Notes under the pieces: generated by a model
Database searches by the model: none
What the model was told of the DNA's origin: nothing
The model's input: only the letters and a program-made list of their open reading frames with translations
Shown: positions 5,225-6,962 of the stretch, one piece after another
Position numbering within the stretch: the first letter of the stretch is position 1
How the letters are laid out: each line of letters opens with the position of its first letter
Made by a program: the position numbers and the translations under genes
NCBI GenBank assembly: GCA_900553005.1
Contig: USBU01000065.1
Coordinates: 1 to 6,962 of the forward strand
DNA length: 6,962 nt
Direction of reading: 5' to 3'
Origin: an uncultured Eubacteriales bacterium
Lineage (GTDB): Bacteria; Bacillota; Clostridia; Christensenellales; Pumilibacteraceae

Positions 5225-6916
5225 ATGCTTTATTTAGCTGTCGTTTTCGCGTTTTTACTGCTGCTTGCCGCAGTGCTTGTCATAGCCTTAAGTCCCGCTC
5301 CCATGCCGGATTTTACGCTTAAGGCTCCGGCGGGAGAAGAAAAGCTCAGGCTTAAGGTGCTGGAGCTGGCAAAAAACAGCCGTGAATATCGATCCGGAGG
5401 GACGGGGCTGCCTATAAGAGTTTTAAGAAAGCGGCTTAACGCTGCTTACTCTGTTTTAAAAAAGAAGAATGAAGCGGGCTTAAAACTCAGCGATTATGAG
5501 TGCGCATTGTTCGATAATTTCAGAAAAATTCAGGAGATTACTGAAAGTCTTTACTGTTCAAGAGCCGAATTTACCGATCTTCCTCACGTGGACGGACTCC
5601 CCAGGCTTTATAAATTGTCTGAACTTATGGTAAAACATTGTGACGGCTACGTTACCGAGGATATTGTTAAAAACGTCGTTTCGCTTTTCAATTCGGAATG
5701 TCCTTTGCTTTTTGACGAGGTTAAATGCTTCGGCGCTGTGTTCGCTTACGCGCTTACTGAATTTATAACGATTTACGCGTCAAAGTTAACGACGCTGTTT
5801 TTCCGCTATGAAAAAGGAATGCGCGACGCCGCTCGGGAGCGGGTGGACGTGCGTTTTTTGCGCAGTATGGGCTATGTTGCCGCGTTGTATTCAAATGCGG
5901 GCGATAAGCTTAAAAATCAGCTGCGTAAGCTGTGTTTGGACAACGGCTTTGACGTCAGCGACCGAATAGACGGCTTCTATTCGTTTACTGCTCTTTACAA
6001 CGTTTCCGTGTCCGCAGCGGTAAAAACCATGTATTCTCTTTCGGAATGGATGAGCGACGAGTTTGTGCTTTCATTGTCTCCTATCGACGAATATTTTTTA
6101 AGCTGCGACGGGCTGGATTACGGTTCGGATACTTTGACTACGCGCAGACTTTATTTATCCAAAGTGGCGGAAAAAGCTTTGAAAAGCGGCCGCAGCGAAC
6201 TATCCGTAGCGGCGGAGGCGTCCGCGCGCGCATCTGCCGAAAAACGCAGTCTGGCTTATTTTCTTCTGCCCCGAGAAAGGGGAAGAGCGTTCATGCGGCT
6301 GTTCATCTTTATACAGTTGTTGTTTGCCGCGGGAATTTCAGCAGCTGTGTATTTTGTCGCTCCGGTTTTTAAAATTGCGGCGGCGTTGCTGTCCGCGCCG
6401 ATCTCATTGATGACTGCAAACAGAATAGTAAGCTTTTTTTCGGCGGCGGCCGCACAAAAGCGCACTTTGCCGTACCGCGATATAAAATCCATTCCCGATA
6501 CGGTTGGTGCAAATATCGTTTGCTCCAGACTCATTGCGTCCAAGGCTGAGGCCGAGGAGGCTGTATTTATGCTGGAATGCGCGGCGCGCGCCAATCCTGA
6601 CAGGCGGTTTTCTTATACGCTTTTGATTGATCTGCTTAGCTCAGACAGCGAAACCTCGCCTGAAGACAGGGAGATTCTTGACGCTCTTGATAGCTCTTTT
6701 TCCGGTTTAAAAGGAGACAGATTTAATCTTCTTGTAAGAAAACGCAGCTTCTTGAAAGAGAAAAAACGTTATCAGGGCAGGGAAAAGAAGCGCGGAGCGC
6801 TGTTGGATTTAAACGGGCTGATTTTACGCCGCGAAACTTTTCCGTTCAGGCTTATCAAGGGCAGCACTTATTCTAAAAAGTATGTAATAGCTCTTGACAG
6901 CGATACGCTGCTGAAT
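5225..6916 (+). CDS. Cyclic beta-1,2-glucan synthase family protein (NdvB/Cgs, GT84), N-terminal part only
   Basis: An open frame of 564 codons runs without a stop into the adapter, so this is the 5' part of a larger gene. The ATG follows GGAG (5216-5219) by 5 nt, and no upstream in-frame ATG exists. Residues 2-22 form a hydrophobic signal-anchor. A mostly soluble region follows, with PRLYKLSELMVKHCDGYV, which resembles the N-terminal region of clostridial family members. Two membrane segments are at about 359-378 and 381-397. Next comes the start of a GT84-like glycosyltransferase: FNLLVRKRSF, REKKRGALLDLN, then KYVIALDSDT, whose DSD at 558-560 is the likely nucleotide-sugar and metal-binding DxD. 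Known members of about 2,700-2,900 aa initiate, elongate and cyclise beta-1,2-glucan from UDP-glucose at the membrane and end in a GH94 phosphorylase-like domain, so only about a fifth is here. Another large GT84/GH94 protein is possible; the product is inferred. Confidence 0.8.
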
Positions 6917-6962
6917 CTGTCTCTTATACACATCTCCGAGCCCACGAGACGGAGCTACATCT
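6917..6962 (+). other. Illumina Nextera i7/P7 adapter (library artefact, not genomic)
   Basis: Bases 6917-6935 are the reverse complement of the 19-bp Tn5 mosaic end, 6936-6950 the Nextera read-2 tail, 6951-6958 (GGAGCTAC) the i7 index position, and 6959-6962 the first bases of P7. This copy matches the standard adapter exactly. Any translation past 6916 is artificial. Confidence 0.98.

Noticed and set aside
6046..6594. Open frames of 108 (+) and 112 (-) codons near the right end
   Set aside because: Both lie inside the 564-codon glucan synthase frame, which has a good start and matching family motifs.
1..6962. A new defence, mobile or biosynthetic system, or CRISPR array
   Set aside because: Reading both strands shows only housekeeping RNA genes, sigK and a glucan synthase fragment. 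I found no spaced repeats, transposase, integrase, terminal inverted repeats beyond the adapters, or clustered unknown genes.

Overview
The window is one bacterial DNA fragment with Illumina Nextera (Tn5) adapter sequence at both ends: bases 1-54 carry the P5/i5 side and 6917-6962 the i7/P7 side. About 6.86 kb (55-6916) is genomic. It reads as a spore-forming, anaerobe-like Firmicute of the class Clostridia. The evidence is an intact sporulation sigma factor K with a pro-sequence, an RNase J, strong GGAGG ribosome binding sites, a type A RNase P RNA (type B is the usual form in Bacilli), and a trmR-trhP-like tRNA modification pair. The family or genus cannot be fixed from the sequence. All genes lie on the + strand.

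Layout. (1) 125-3672 is a tightly packed probable operon: ribonuclease J, an O-methyltransferase resembling TrmR, and a U32-family protein resembling TrhP. The gaps are 7 and 16 nt, and a strong intrinsic terminator follows at 3750-3785. (2) 3786-4629 holds sigK with its own leader. The leader has a sigma-E-like -10 element and a stem-loop predicted to sit at the very start of the mRNA. (3) 4727-5136 is a complete RNase P RNA unit: consensus extended -10 promoter, rnpB and terminator. (4) 5170-6916 is a promoter candidate and the first 564 codons of a very large membrane glycosyltransferase of the cyclic beta-1,2-glucan synthase (NdvB/Cgs, GT84) family, cut by the end of the molecule just after its DxD motif.

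Function. Most of the window concerns RNA metabolism: mRNA decay and maturation (RNase J), wobble uridine-34 hydroxylation and methylation in tRNA (TrhP then TrmR), and tRNA 5' end maturation (RNase P). sigK adds late mother-cell sporulation control, and the last gene concerns extracellular or periplasm-like glucan synthesis. I see no mobile element, CRISPR array, phage gene or toxin-antitoxin pair, and no evidence for a previously undescribed multi-gene system. The points most worth a second look are the library adapters, an apparent departure from the conserved GGU in loop L15 of rnpB, the sigK leader, and the truncated glucan synthase, which any caller needing a stop codon will miss.
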